This document shows, piece after piece, positions 1-6,269 of a stretch of 33,539 bases of DNA. The stretch comes from Desulfobacteraceae bacterium (GTDB lineage: Bacteria; Desulfobacterota; Desulfobacteria; Desulfobacterales; Desulfosarcinaceae). The stretch lies in assembly GCA_003599575.1 (NCBI GenBank), contig QZKV01000175.1, forward strand, positions 1 through 33,539, read 5' to 3'. Position numbers and translations under genes: made by a program. Position 1 is the stretch's first letter; each line of letters opens with the position of its first letter. The notes under the pieces are model-generated. The model had not been told where the DNA came from, searched no databases, and saw nothing but the letters and a program-made list of their open reading frames with translations.

Positions 1-705
1 TGCAACATGGGGGTCGGCCGGCTGGTGGTGGTGGCCCCTGAGAATTGCGATCTGAAGCGCATAATGGCATTGGCCACCCACGCGGCCATAGAGGTTGTCG
101 AAGAGATGTCCTGCCACGATCGTCTCCAGGATGCGCTGGCGCCTTTCAACTACGTGGTCGGGACCACAGCCCGCCGGGGCGGGCAGCGCCAGAGGGTTTT
201 CGCGCCGGATCAAATGGCCCAGCGGCTGATCCCCATTTCTCAGGCCAATCAGGTGGCATTGCTTTTCGGTCCCGAGGACCGCGGCCTGACCAACGAGGAG
301 ATCCGCCTTTGCCATCAGTTGGTGACCATTCCCACAGCCCCTTTCTCCTCTTTAAACCTGGCCCAGGCGGTCATGGTCCTGTGTTACGAGTTGTTCAAAA
401 CCGGCGTTGCGCCGCCGCAGGCAGTTACCCCCCGCCTGGCCACGCGTTTCGAGTTGGACGGCATGTACGCTCAGATAAAGGATCTTCTGGTGCGCATCAA
501 CTATATCCAGCCGGAAAACCCGGACTATTGGATGGGCAAACTGCGCCACCTGTTCACCCGAATCCAGTTGCGCGCCGGCGATGTCAGCATTATCCGCGGC
601 GTGGGCCGTCAAATCGACTGGTATGCCGGCAAGTGCTACCGCGACGGAGCCGGGGGCGCGGCGCCCCCCCCGGCATTGGCCGACAAGGCCGGCGAACAGG
701 ACTGA
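1..705 (+). CDS. RNA methyltransferase, TrmH/TrmJ-like SPOUT family (5' end outside window)
   Basis: This is a SPOUT-class methyltransferase that would use SAM to 2'-O-methylate RNA; the TrmJ branch modifies tRNA position 32. The SPOUT signatures are plain: GPEDRGLTNEEI in the middle and SSLNLAQAVMVLCYELF after it, which form the knotted SAM site. A C-terminal helical part follows. The frame is open to base 1, and the first ATG at 7 sits inside the family's conserved N-terminal strand (usual text like AARAMKNMG). The true start therefore lies upstream, and roughly 25-35 residues are missing. The last 70 bp overlap the end of the convergent Cys-rich gene. The Gly/Ala/Pro-rich tail is not conserved in the family as I know it. 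Family is secure; the exact substrate (tRNA versus rRNA) is inferred. Confidence 0.88.
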   Translation, partial: CNMGVGRLVVVAPENCDLKRIMALATHAAIEVVEEMSCHDRLQDALAPFNYVVGTTARRGGQRQRVFAPDQMAQRLIPISQANQVALLFGPEDRGLTNEEIRLCHQLVTIPTAPFSSLNLAQAVMVLCYELFKTGVAPPQAVTPRLATRFELDGMYAQIKDLLVRINYIQPENPDYWMGKLRHLFTRIQLRAGDVSIIRGVGRQIDWYAGKCYRDGAGGAAPPPALADKAGEQD

Positions 706-1232
706 TGCCGCGGGAGTTCATTTTGAAAGACACCGGCATGGGCAAACGTCCAGAAGCGGACCAGCTGCCCCAAGGTGGTTCGCGCCCGATCCAGTTGGAG
801 GGTCAATCGCGGAAGATTGAGCCGGGTCAGGTCGTTCAATTCGACCAAGTGGCGATGCCCCAGGGCATTCCGGCCGGCCTCGCCGATCAATTTGGCCAAA
901 ATCCGCAAGGCCCCGATGTGCTGCGGCGTGGGTTGGTTCTCCTCGAATGTGCGGCAAAGAAACTCGTAGCAGACCGGCGGCCTCCCAGCAGATAAAGTGC
1001 AGCCTTTGGCGGCGAGCCACCCGGCGGCCGGGTCCCAACGCGCATCGGCGGCAAACCGGTTCCTGACACGTTCCAGGAAGGTGCTTTCCAGCGACTCACG
1101 GCAAAAGTCAACCCGACAGCATGGCGTGGCGCACCGGGCGCATACACCTTTGCCGCGTAACGCCGTGCAGTGTTGTACTTCCTGCTCCAAACGGCCGTAC
1201 GATTCTACCAGGTCATGAAGCCCGCTGATCAT
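636..1232 (-). CDS. Cys-rich conserved hypothetical protein (YkgJ-like cysteine cluster)
   Basis: I do not recognise a named function. The 198-residue protein has a tight cysteine group near residues 32-44 (CxxCxxxCC, then C four residues later), followed by further cysteines in GCTLS, VCYEFLC. This spacing resembles the zinc- or iron-chelating cysteine cluster proteins of the YkgJ type (PF03692), but the match is by eye only. A helical region follows (HIGALRILAKLIGEAGRNALG). The ORF is long, on the minus strand, and its codon use looks coding. It is convergent with the methyltransferase gene and overlaps its 3' end by 70 bp, so the last ~23 residues are poor in conserved-looking sequence. 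The ATG at 1232 has no strong ribosome binding site. Confidence 0.6.
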   Translation of the reverse strand: MISGLHDLVESYGRLEQEVQHCTALRGKGVCARCATPCCRVDFCRESLESTFLERVRNRFAADARWDPAAGWLAAKGCTLSAGRPPVCYEFLCRTFEENQPTPQHIGALRILAKLIGEAGRNALGHRHLVELNDLTRLNLPRLTLQLDRARTTLGQLVRFWTFAHAGVFQNELPRHQSCSPALSANAGGGAAPPAPSR

Positions 1233-1449
1233 GTGAATCGCATACCCAGAAGAAAAGCAAAAATCAATAGGGTTGTTCTTTCGCCATTGGGGCTACGGAA
1301 GGGCTTTTGGAAAAATTCGCTGCCCGGCTAATCTTTTCAGCAGGCAGACCGATAATTAAAACAACTAGGCTTGGGCGGCGCATTGAAACGGCTGCCTCGA
1401 CTGAAAATGCGAGTTTGAAACAACTGCTGTTTGGCAGGAGGATTGCCCC

Positions 1450-1869
1450 ATGGAGAGCGTTTTGATCATCGAAGATGATGAATATGTCCAGAGGATGCTC
1501 AAACAGACCTTCGAACGAGCCGGATATCAGGTGGCCGCGGCGGCAAACGGCGCTGCGGGAATTAAACTCTACGAATTCAAAAGAGATTTGCTGGAACCAT
1601 ATGATGTGGTGATTACGGATTTGATCATGCCTGAAATGGAAGGCATCGAAACCATCACCAGACTGCGCAAAACCAACCCGGACGTAAAAGTCATCGCCAT
1701 TTCCGGAGGCGGCCGCAACAAACCCGATGATTATCTCCATCTGGCCCGAAAACTCGGGGCCATGCGCACATTTACAAAACCCGTGGATCGCGAGGCCCTG
1801 TTGCAGGCGGTCTCCGAACTGGTCGGCAGCGGCAAAGGCCGGGAATTGTCCGCACCCGGGGAGTGCTGA
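1450..1869 (+). CDS. Single-domain response regulator (CheY-like receiver)
   Basis: A lone receiver domain of 139 residues with no output domain. The acidic pocket is E8-D9-D10, the phospho-acceptor is D57 (VVITDLIMP), the switch Ser is S85 (VIAISGGG), and the conserved Lys is K110 followed by Pro (FTKP). The start is set by a strong AGGAGGA at 1436-1442, seven bases before the ATG. It has no kinase gene beside it; the nearest kinases in the window are about 28 kb away. It probably receives phosphate from an orphan or distant kinase and acts by protein-protein contact. The C-terminal ~15 residues are outside the domain. Confidence 0.92.
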   Translation: MESVLIIEDDEYVQRMLKQTFERAGYQVAAAANGAAGIKLYEFKRDLLEPYDVVITDLIMPEMEGIETITRLRKTNPDVKVIAISGGGRNKPDDYLHLARKLGAMRTFTKPVDREALLQAVSELVGSGKGRELSAPGEC

Positions 1870-2255
1870 ACGCAATCCCCTATGGCTGCGGGATAGGCTC
1901 AACCAGTCTCTCCCGCATCCTGCCGCGCCAGGCCGCGCCGCCATCGTTGCTTGATTCTCAATGACTCTTAACCGCGCGCCCGCAATAAGATCCAGCTCGC
2001 CTAATTTTTATCTGCGCAAAGCATTTCGATTCCCATAACCGGCCCGCCAAACCTTGGAGCCGGGCGTCGCTGTCGAGATCGGCAGCGGCTTTTCCATGAA
2101 CGCAGGCTGCCATATACGAGCTCTTCTTTGGCGTGAATCTCATTGAGCCGCTGCAGCATACCGGCCAAACTTGCCAATCCATTGGCACTATACTATGTTA
2201 GGCTCAAGCAAAGGGCTGCACCGACAAAGGGCTGTCACCGACAAGGAGGCGTTGC
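1870..2255. other. 386-bp intergenic region
   Basis: No convincing gene. A 76-codon minus-strand frame at 1958-2188 has no recognisable domain or ribosome site and is not called. The right end has an inverted repeat TGCCAAT-cc-ATTGGCA (2172-2187), a -10-like TATACT (2189-2194) with no good -35, and a tandem duplication AAAGGGCTGCACCGAC / AAAGGGCTGTCACCGAC (2210-2242) just before the ribosome site of the next gene. Confidence 0.6.
2210..2242 (+). repeat. 16/17-bp tandem duplication in a 5' leader
   Basis: Two near-identical copies, AAAGGGCTGCACCGAC and AAAGGGCTGTCACCGAC, differ by one inserted T and lie head to tail. The AAGGAGG ribosome site of the downstream membrane protein gene follows at once. 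It may be a simple replication-slippage duplication. Confidence 0.7.
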
Positions 2256-2651
2256 ATGCGCGGCATCGTTTTTCGATGGCTCACATTAACGGTTGCCATT
2301 TTGTTGTCTTCGTATCTCTTGGAAGGCATTCGGGTCGGCGGTTTTTTTTCAGCGCTGGCGGCCGCCGCCATCCTGGGGCTGTTGAATGCTTTTTTGAGAC
2401 CGATTGCGTTGCTTCTGACCCTTCCGATCAACCTCGTCACCTTGGGCCTGTTTACGTTTGTCATCAACGCCATCATGCTGAAAATGGCGTCGGGGGTGGT
2501 CGGCAGTTTCGAGGTCCACGGGTTCTGGACGGCCGTGTTCGGCGCCCTGATCATCAGCCTGATCAGCTTTGGCCTGAACAGTTTGATCAGCGAAAAAGGC
2601 CGCTTCGATGTCATCAACCTGAAGCATAAGGGCGGCAATCGCTGGGAGTAA
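2256..2651 (+). CDS. Small integral membrane protein, phage holin family 4 (PF04020-like)
   Basis: A 131-residue protein with about four membrane helices and the family signatures GLLNAFLRPIALLLTLPINLVTLGLFTFVINAIML and GFWTAVFGALIISLIS read in pieces along residues 40-110. The family name comes from a structural resemblance to holins; bacterial chromosomal members such as this are widespread and are not thought to be lysis proteins. The C-terminus (after about residue 112) is hydrophilic and cytoplasmic-looking. The start ATG follows AAGGAGG (2242-2248) at good spacing. A DUF1232-J-domain membrane protein gene follows 80 bp later on the same strand, so the two may share a transcript. Function unknown. 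Confidence 0.87.
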   Translation: MRGIVFRWLTLTVAILLSSYLLEGIRVGGFFSALAAAAILGLLNAFLRPIALLLTLPINLVTLGLFTFVINAIMLKMASGVVGSFEVHGFWTAVFGALIISLISFGLNSLISEKGRFDVINLKHKGGNRWE

Positions 2652-2731
2652 CGGGCGACGAACCGATGCAACGCCGCCGGAATACGGAATACCCGCATCC
2701 CGAAATCGCTTTACGGTAATTGGATACCACC

Positions 2732-3169
2732 ATGGCATGGGTTTGGTTGCTCCTGGGACTGCTTTACATCCTGTCGCCTTATGATCTGCTGCCGGATTTC
2801 CTTCCGGTGCGCGGCTGGATCGACGACATCATCGTTTTGATCGTGATGATCCGTTATATCGTCCGCCTGAGAAGGGGAGCTTCCACGGCGGAACCCGGGC
2901 AGCACGCAAGCAACCGTCAAACCGGCGGCAACAGGCAGGAAAAGACACACGACAACGGGCGGCAAGCGTATCACGGCCCCCGGTCACCCCATGAAATCCT
3001 AGGCGTGCCACCCCACGCCAGCCAGGAAGAGATCCGAAGCGCGTATCGCCGATTGGCCGGCCGCTATCATCCCGACAAAGTGGCCCATTTGGGAAAAGAG
3101 TTCCAGGAGTTGGCTGAAAAAAGATTCAAGGAGATTCAAAATGCCTATGACCGGCTGGCCAAATCGTGA
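2732..3169 (+). CDS. DUF1232 membrane domain fused to a C-terminal J-domain
   Basis: The 145-residue protein has two parts. Residues 1-45 form a hydrophobic hairpin with the DUF1232 core [18 protein letters not shown]. Residues 46-82 are a polar, Gln/Asn/Gly-rich linker. Residues 83-145 are a J-domain, with HPD at 113-115 ([11 protein letters not shown]), the motif that stimulates Hsp70 ATPase. It should anchor a DnaK partner at the inner membrane. The ATG at 2732 is chosen because it begins the hydrophobic helix; a TTG four codons earlier (2720) is an alternative, and neither has a strong ribosome site. The J-domain lacks the G/F and zinc regions of full DnaJ. The client is unknown. Confidence 0.85.
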   Translation: MAWVWLLLGLLYILSPYDLLPDFLPVRGWIDDIIVLIVMIRYIVRLRRGASTAEPGQHASNRQTGGNRQEKTHDNGRQAYHGPRSPHEILGVPPHASQEEIRSAYRRLAGRYHPDKVAHLGKEFQELAEKRFKEIQNAYDRLAKS

Positions 3170-3231
3170 GCGCTACAGAGAATTGGCCGGCGAAGCCGTT
3201 TTTCTGATACCGCTTCCGACACCGATTGGAA

Positions 3232-3270
3232 CCCGAGGCCTTGCCCCAGAGCAGGCAATCGCTCCTCGGG
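3232..3270 (+). promoter_or_regulatory. Hairpin directly upstream of the yajD ribosome site
   Basis: CCCGAGG (3232-3238) pairs with CCTCGGG (3264-3270), and inside it TTGCC (3241-3245) pairs with GGCAA (3254-3258). This gives two perfect stems on one axis, ending two bases before AAGGAG (3273-3278). There is no T-run, so it is not a standard terminator; it could shape translation or mRNA stability. Confidence 0.5.
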
Positions 3271-3284
3271 ATAAGGAGATAACG

Positions 3285-3671
3285 ATGCCTCCCAAAACTC
3301 CGCCAGATCAAAACCGCTTGAGTCAAATCGTAGCCGATGCACGCCGCTATCGCCTTGCGCAGGAAAAAACCTACCGCGAAAAGGCGCTGAAACTCTTCCC
3401 TTCGATTTGCGCCCGGTGCGGCCGGGAATTCTCGGGCAAGAAGCTGCGCGAGTTGACCGTTCACCACAAAGACCATAACCATGACAACAATCCACCCGAT
3501 GGCAGCAACTGGGAACTGCTTTGCATTTACTGCCATGACAACGAACACGACCGCCAGGCCGTGGCCGAGGCCTACCATCAAGGGCCGTCGGCCGAAGAAA
3601 GCCCGTCATCCCTGGACCACAAGCCCTTTGCCGATCTGGAAAAACTGCTGAGAAAAAAGGAGCGCAGTTGA
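3285..3671 (+). CDS. yajD: YajD-like HNH nuclease family protein
   Basis: At 128 residues this closely resembles E. coli YajD (about 115 residues). Shared text includes YREKALK, ELTVHH and DGSNWELLC, plus the C-terminal NPFADL-type box (here KPFADLEKLL). Zinc-finger cysteines are C42/C45 and C80/C83, and the HNH-type His pair is H60-H61, with H84 and H88 further on. HNH proteins use a beta-beta-alpha metal fold to cut or bind nucleic acid; YajD itself has no proven activity that I know of. The frame is open to 3141, but the start at 3285 is fixed by AAGGAG six bases upstream and by the length of the family. A hairpin lies directly before the ribosome site. Confidence 0.88.
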   Translation: MPPKTPPDQNRLSQIVADARRYRLAQEKTYREKALKLFPSICARCGREFSGKKLRELTVHHKDHNHDNNPPDGSNWELLCIYCHDNEHDRQAVAEAYHQGPSAEESPSSLDHKPFADLEKLLRKKERS

Positions 3672-3809
3672 AATGAAGCCTTTGCCGAGGTCCGACCGCC
3701 TTTTGAAAGGTACCCGCCGCGACAGCGATTACGGGTGGCTCTGAAGCCAATTCACCGCGTCTGTAAAGCCCTTAAATCAATTTGCAAATAACGTTCATTT
3801 TGGAATTGC

Positions 3810-3831
3810 TGCGCCGCGGATGCGCCGCGGG
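3810..3831 (+). promoter_or_regulatory. Two tandem 11-bp repeats upstream of a promoter (candidate operator)
   Basis: TGCGCCGCGGA (3810-3820) and TGCGCCGCGGG (3821-3831) are direct repeats with 10 of 11 bases alike. They sit eight bases upstream of the TTGACA hexamer. An 11-bp period puts both copies on the same face of the helix, as for a dimeric or cooperatively bound activator. The binding protein is unknown. Confidence 0.45.
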
Positions 3832-3839
3832 CAAATCCA

Positions 3840-3869
3840 TTGACAATTCTTGGCCGGCTGGTTTATATA
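3840..3869 (+). promoter_or_regulatory. Sigma70-type promoter for the Lys-rich protein gene
   Basis: A perfect TTGACA (3840-3845) and TATATA (3864-3869) are separated by 18 bp, in a locally AT-richer stretch 50 bp before the ATG at 3919. Confidence 0.65.
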
Positions 3870-3918
3870 TTGCCGGTTTTTTCAGCAGTTTGTTTCAGAA
3901 ACCCGATAAGGAGACCTC

Positions 3919-4257
3919 ATGAACCTCAAAGCCAAGATCCATGCCCAGGACAATAAGCAAGCTGCGCAAGAGAATCTCTCGGCCCGCGTTGCCCTGCTTG
4001 AAAGCAAGGGGGTCGCCCCGCAGGCGATCCAAAAAGACACCCTGGTCCGAAAACTAAAGGCCGACATTCGCACCTGCAACCGTAGATTGGCCGGGGCAGC
4101 CGCCCAGGAAAAACTCAATATCCAAAAAGTGAACAATAAAGAGGCCAAAGCGGCCGCTAAAAAGAAAGCCGCCGAACCGGCCCCGGCCGCCTCCGAAGCC
4201 AAACCCGCCAAAGCGCAGAAGAAAGAAAAAAAACCCAAGGAGAAAAAAGCCCAATAA
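3919..4257 (+). CDS. Small basic Lys/Ala-rich protein of unknown function
   Basis: The 112-residue protein has an N-terminal part (about 1-75) that reads as a helical, mixed-charge domain, then a low-complexity tail of Lys, Ala, Pro and Glu (about 76-112, ending KKEKKPKEKKAQ). The tail resembles histone H1-like tails of bacterial nucleic-acid-binding proteins, but this is a resemblance in composition only. A clear promoter lies upstream and AAGGAG precedes the ATG, so it is likely well expressed. The TAA stop (4255-4257) lies inside the first unit of the 9-bp array that begins at 4250. No named family is recognised. Confidence 0.72.
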   Translation: MNLKAKIHAQDNKQAAQENLSARVALLESKGVAPQAIQKDTLVRKLKADIRTCNRRLAGAAAQEKLNIQKVNNKEAKAAAKKKAAEPAPAASEAKPAKAQKKEKKPKEKKAQ

Positions 4258-4291
4258 ACCCAACCAACCCAAACAAACCCAACAAACCCAA
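4250..4291 (+). repeat. 9-bp tandem array A (unit near CCCAACAAA)
   Basis: Consecutive units read CCCAATAAA, CCCAACCAA, CCCAAACAAA (one base longer), CCCAACAAA, CCCAAA. The first unit contains the stop codon of the Lys-rich gene. It is one of five related arrays in the window. Confidence 0.85.
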
Positions 4292-4327
4292 ATTGCGCTC
4301 CACAGAAAAATAGGTTAATGGACCGGC

Positions 4328-5110
4328 ATGAAGTCCTCTTCCAAATGCCGGCACCTGCGCTGCGGCCCCGTTCTCATCGGCCTGCTGGCCCTGACCGCAC
4401 CCGTTGCCTGCATGGGCGGGGCGCAGGCCGACAGCGTTACCTCACGCCCGGATCAAGCCTGTGTGGTCCTCCTGCACGGGCTGGCCCGCACCCATCGCTC
4501 CATGCACAAAATGGCGGCGGCACTCCAGCAAGCAGGATACCGCACCTTCAACATGGATTATCCTTCGCGGGAATTTACCATCGAGCACCTGGCGATGCAG
4601 GTCATTCCGGAAGCTCTGCGGCAATGCCGCTCAACCTCGTGCAATACCATTCACTTCGTCACCCACTCCATGGGGGGTATCCTGGTGCGTTACTACCTGT
4701 CCCAACATCCGATCGAACGGCTCGGGCGCGTGGTGATGCTCAGTCCGCCCAATCAAGGCAGCGAAGCAGTGGATGCGTTGCGTGAAAATGCCTTCTTTCG
4801 ATGGTTTAACGGTCCGGCCGGCCGGCAACTGGGCACCGGGCCCGAAGACATCGGCGCGAGCCTCGGCCCCGTGGACTACCCTGTGGGCGTCATCACCGGC
4901 AATGTGCACGCTTTTTTCGATCACTGGCTGGCAAACATCATTCCCGGCGCGGACGACGGCAAGGTTTCCGTGCAGCGCGCCAAGGTAGAGGGAATGAGCG
5001 ATTTTCTGGCCCTGTCCTGCTCCCATGCGTTCATCATGAATCAGGCGGAAGTCATCGCGCAGACGCTCTATTTTCTGGAAAACGGATCGTTCAGGCGCGT
5101 ACGGCGCTGA
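4328..5110 (+). CDS. Secreted alpha/beta-hydrolase, lipase/esterase-like
   Basis: The 260-residue protein begins with a basic N-terminus and a hydrophobic segment (about 13-34), a signal peptide with a possible processing site at AQA-D; C28 lies in APVAC, a poor lipobox, so lipid attachment is doubtful. The lipase fold follows: VVLLHGLART (oxyanion strand, about 46-54), THSMGG with nucleophile S114, an Asp near 209-210 (PGADDGKV) and H233 (SHAFIM) completing the triad. The family resembles periplasmic lipases/acyltransferases with the G/T-H-S-M-G-G box. It has no lid domain. The gene starts 37 bp after array A, and an imperfect terminator-like hairpin follows the stop. Substrate unknown. Confidence 0.85.
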   Translation: MKSSSKCRHLRCGPVLIGLLALTAPVACMGGAQADSVTSRPDQACVVLLHGLARTHRSMHKMAAALQQAGYRTFNMDYPSREFTIEHLAMQVIPEALRQCRSTSCNTIHFVTHSMGGILVRYYLSQHPIERLGRVVMLSPPNQGSEAVDALRENAFFRWFNGPAGRQLGTGPEDIGASLGPVDYPVGVITGNVHAFFDHWLANIIPGADDGKVSVQRAKVEGMSDFLALSCSHAFIMNQAEVIAQTLYFLENGSFRRVRR

Positions 5111-5112
5111 CC

Positions 5113-5129
5113 GCCTGGCCGTCCCAGGC
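5113..5129 (+). terminator. GC hairpin just after the lipase-like gene
   Basis: GCCTGG (5113-5118), a five-base loop and CCAGGC (5124-5129) form a perfect six-pair stem two bases after the stop codon. There is no T-run after it, so it is at best a weak or factor-dependent terminator. Confidence 0.35.
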
Positions 5130-5205
5130 CGGGTTCAATGAATCATGTCCGGTGAGAATTGCTGATGGAGCGACACTCCGGTCGCAGTGAAAAATCCCTT
5201 GGTGA

Positions 5206-5234
5206 TTGGCGACAGCGTAGATACTCCTTATACT
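5206..5234 (+). promoter_or_regulatory. Sigma70-type promoter for the amidohydrolase gene
   Basis: TTGGCG (5206-5211) and TATACT (5229-5234) are 17 bp apart. Transcription would begin near 5241, which excludes an upstream in-frame GTG at 5187 as the start and supports the ATG at 5268. Confidence 0.55.
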
Positions 5235-5267
5235 CTCAATTCAACCAATCGCATGGAGACATCATCT

Positions 5268-6257
5268 ATGGACCATCAAGCCTGGCTCGATTTGACCAAG
5301 GAAGATCCCATTGATGCGGACCTTCCCATCATCGACCCGCACCATCACCTGTGGGATTATCCCACCAGCCGTTATCTTCTGGGAGAGGTGCTCGCAGATA
5401 CGGACAGCGGGCACCATGTTGTTCAAACGGTTTTCATTGAATGCCTGTCCATGTACCGCGCGGATGGCCCGCCGGAGATGCGGCCGGTCGGCGAAACGGA
5501 GTTCGTGAACGTCATCGCGGAGGCCAGCCTCGAGGGCGCGACCCAGGTGGCCGCCGGCATTGTGGGCTTTGCCGATCTGACTTTGGGCGAGGCTGTGGCA
5601 CCGGTCCTGGCGGCGCATATCGCCGCCGGCGGCGGCCGGTTCCGCGGCATCCGCCACGCCGCCAGCTGGCATGAAAGCGATGCCATCAACAATGCGCACA
5701 CCCATCCGCCCAAGGGATTGCTTCTGGACGCCCGCTTCCGCCAGGGATTCACGCAACTGCACAAACACGATTTGAGTTTCGACGCCTGGCTCTACCACCC
5801 GCAATTGGGTGAGCTTGCCGACCTGGCGCGTGCTTTTCCGCAAACGCCCCTCATTCTGGATCACGTCGGCACCCCTTTGGGGATCGGCCCGTATGCCGGG
5901 AAAAGGGAGGCCGTATTTCAGGAGTGGCGGCGCGGCATTGATGAAGTGGCCGCCTGCGACAATGTGGCCGTGAAACTGGGCGGGCTGGGCATGAAGGTGT
6001 GCGGCTTCGGCTGGCACCAAGGGGACAAACCGCCCGGCTCGGCGGACCTGGCCGCGGCCATGGGTCCCTATCTCCTTTACTGCATCGAGCGCTTCGGGGT
6101 CGAACGCTGCATGTTTGAAAGCAATTTCCCGGTGGACAAACCTTCGTGTTCCTACGTCGTGCTTTGGAATGCCTTCAAGCGTCTCACCGAAAAGTTTTCC
6201 GCGCATGAACGCCGGGCCTTGTTCCATGACACCGCAGCGAAAGTATATGGATTGTAG
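5268..6257 (+). CDS. Amidohydrolase family 2 (TIM-barrel metal-dependent hydrolase)
   Basis: A 329-residue TIM-barrel hydrolase of the PF04909 group. Metal and catalytic positions are visible: H25-x-H27 (IDPHHHLWD), RGIRHAASW on strand 4, H177 (LYHPQL), H199 (LILDHVGTP) and D290 (ESNFPVD). These proteins hydrolyse lactones or amides or decarboxylate; this branch is close to the fuconolactonase-like proteins, but the substrate cannot be told from sequence. The start at 5268 has GGAG (5255-5258) nine bases upstream and lies behind the 5206-5234 promoter; an ATG at 5253 and a GTG at 5187 are in frame but less likely. An acetyltransferase gene starts 12 bp after it, so the two form an operon. Confidence 0.88.
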   Translation: MDHQAWLDLTKEDPIDADLPIIDPHHHLWDYPTSRYLLGEVLADTDSGHHVVQTVFIECLSMYRADGPPEMRPVGETEFVNVIAEASLEGATQVAAGIVGFADLTLGEAVAPVLAAHIAAGGGRFRGIRHAASWHESDAINNAHTHPPKGLLLDARFRQGFTQLHKHDLSFDAWLYHPQLGELADLARAFPQTPLILDHVGTPLGIGPYAGKREAVFQEWRRGIDEVAACDNVAVKLGGLGMKVCGFGWHQGDKPPGSADLAAAMGPYLLYCIERFGVERCMFESNFPVDKPSCSYVVLWNAFKRLTEKFSAHERRALFHDTAAKVYGL

Positions 6258-6269
6258 AAGGAAAAACAG

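Noticed and set aside
1260..1360. Possible riboswitch-like leader before the receiver gene
   Set aside because: No known riboswitch core could be matched by eye, and no strong paired helices were found.
1431..1446. Sigma54-like TTGGCAG-N5-TTGC in front of the receiver gene
   Set aside because: It overlaps the AGGAGGA ribosome site, and transcription from it would begin inside the gene, so it is probably a chance match.
1958..2188. 76-codon minus-strand open frame
   Set aside because: No recognisable domain, no ribosome site and low-complexity composition; probably noise.
2256..2651. Prophage lysis gene (holin)
   Set aside because: No other phage gene is nearby; chromosomal members of this family are common and are not tied to phages.
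5187..5267. GTG start of the amidohydrolase at 5187
   Set aside because: It lies upstream of a good promoter (5206-5234), and the ATG at 5268 has its own ribosome site.
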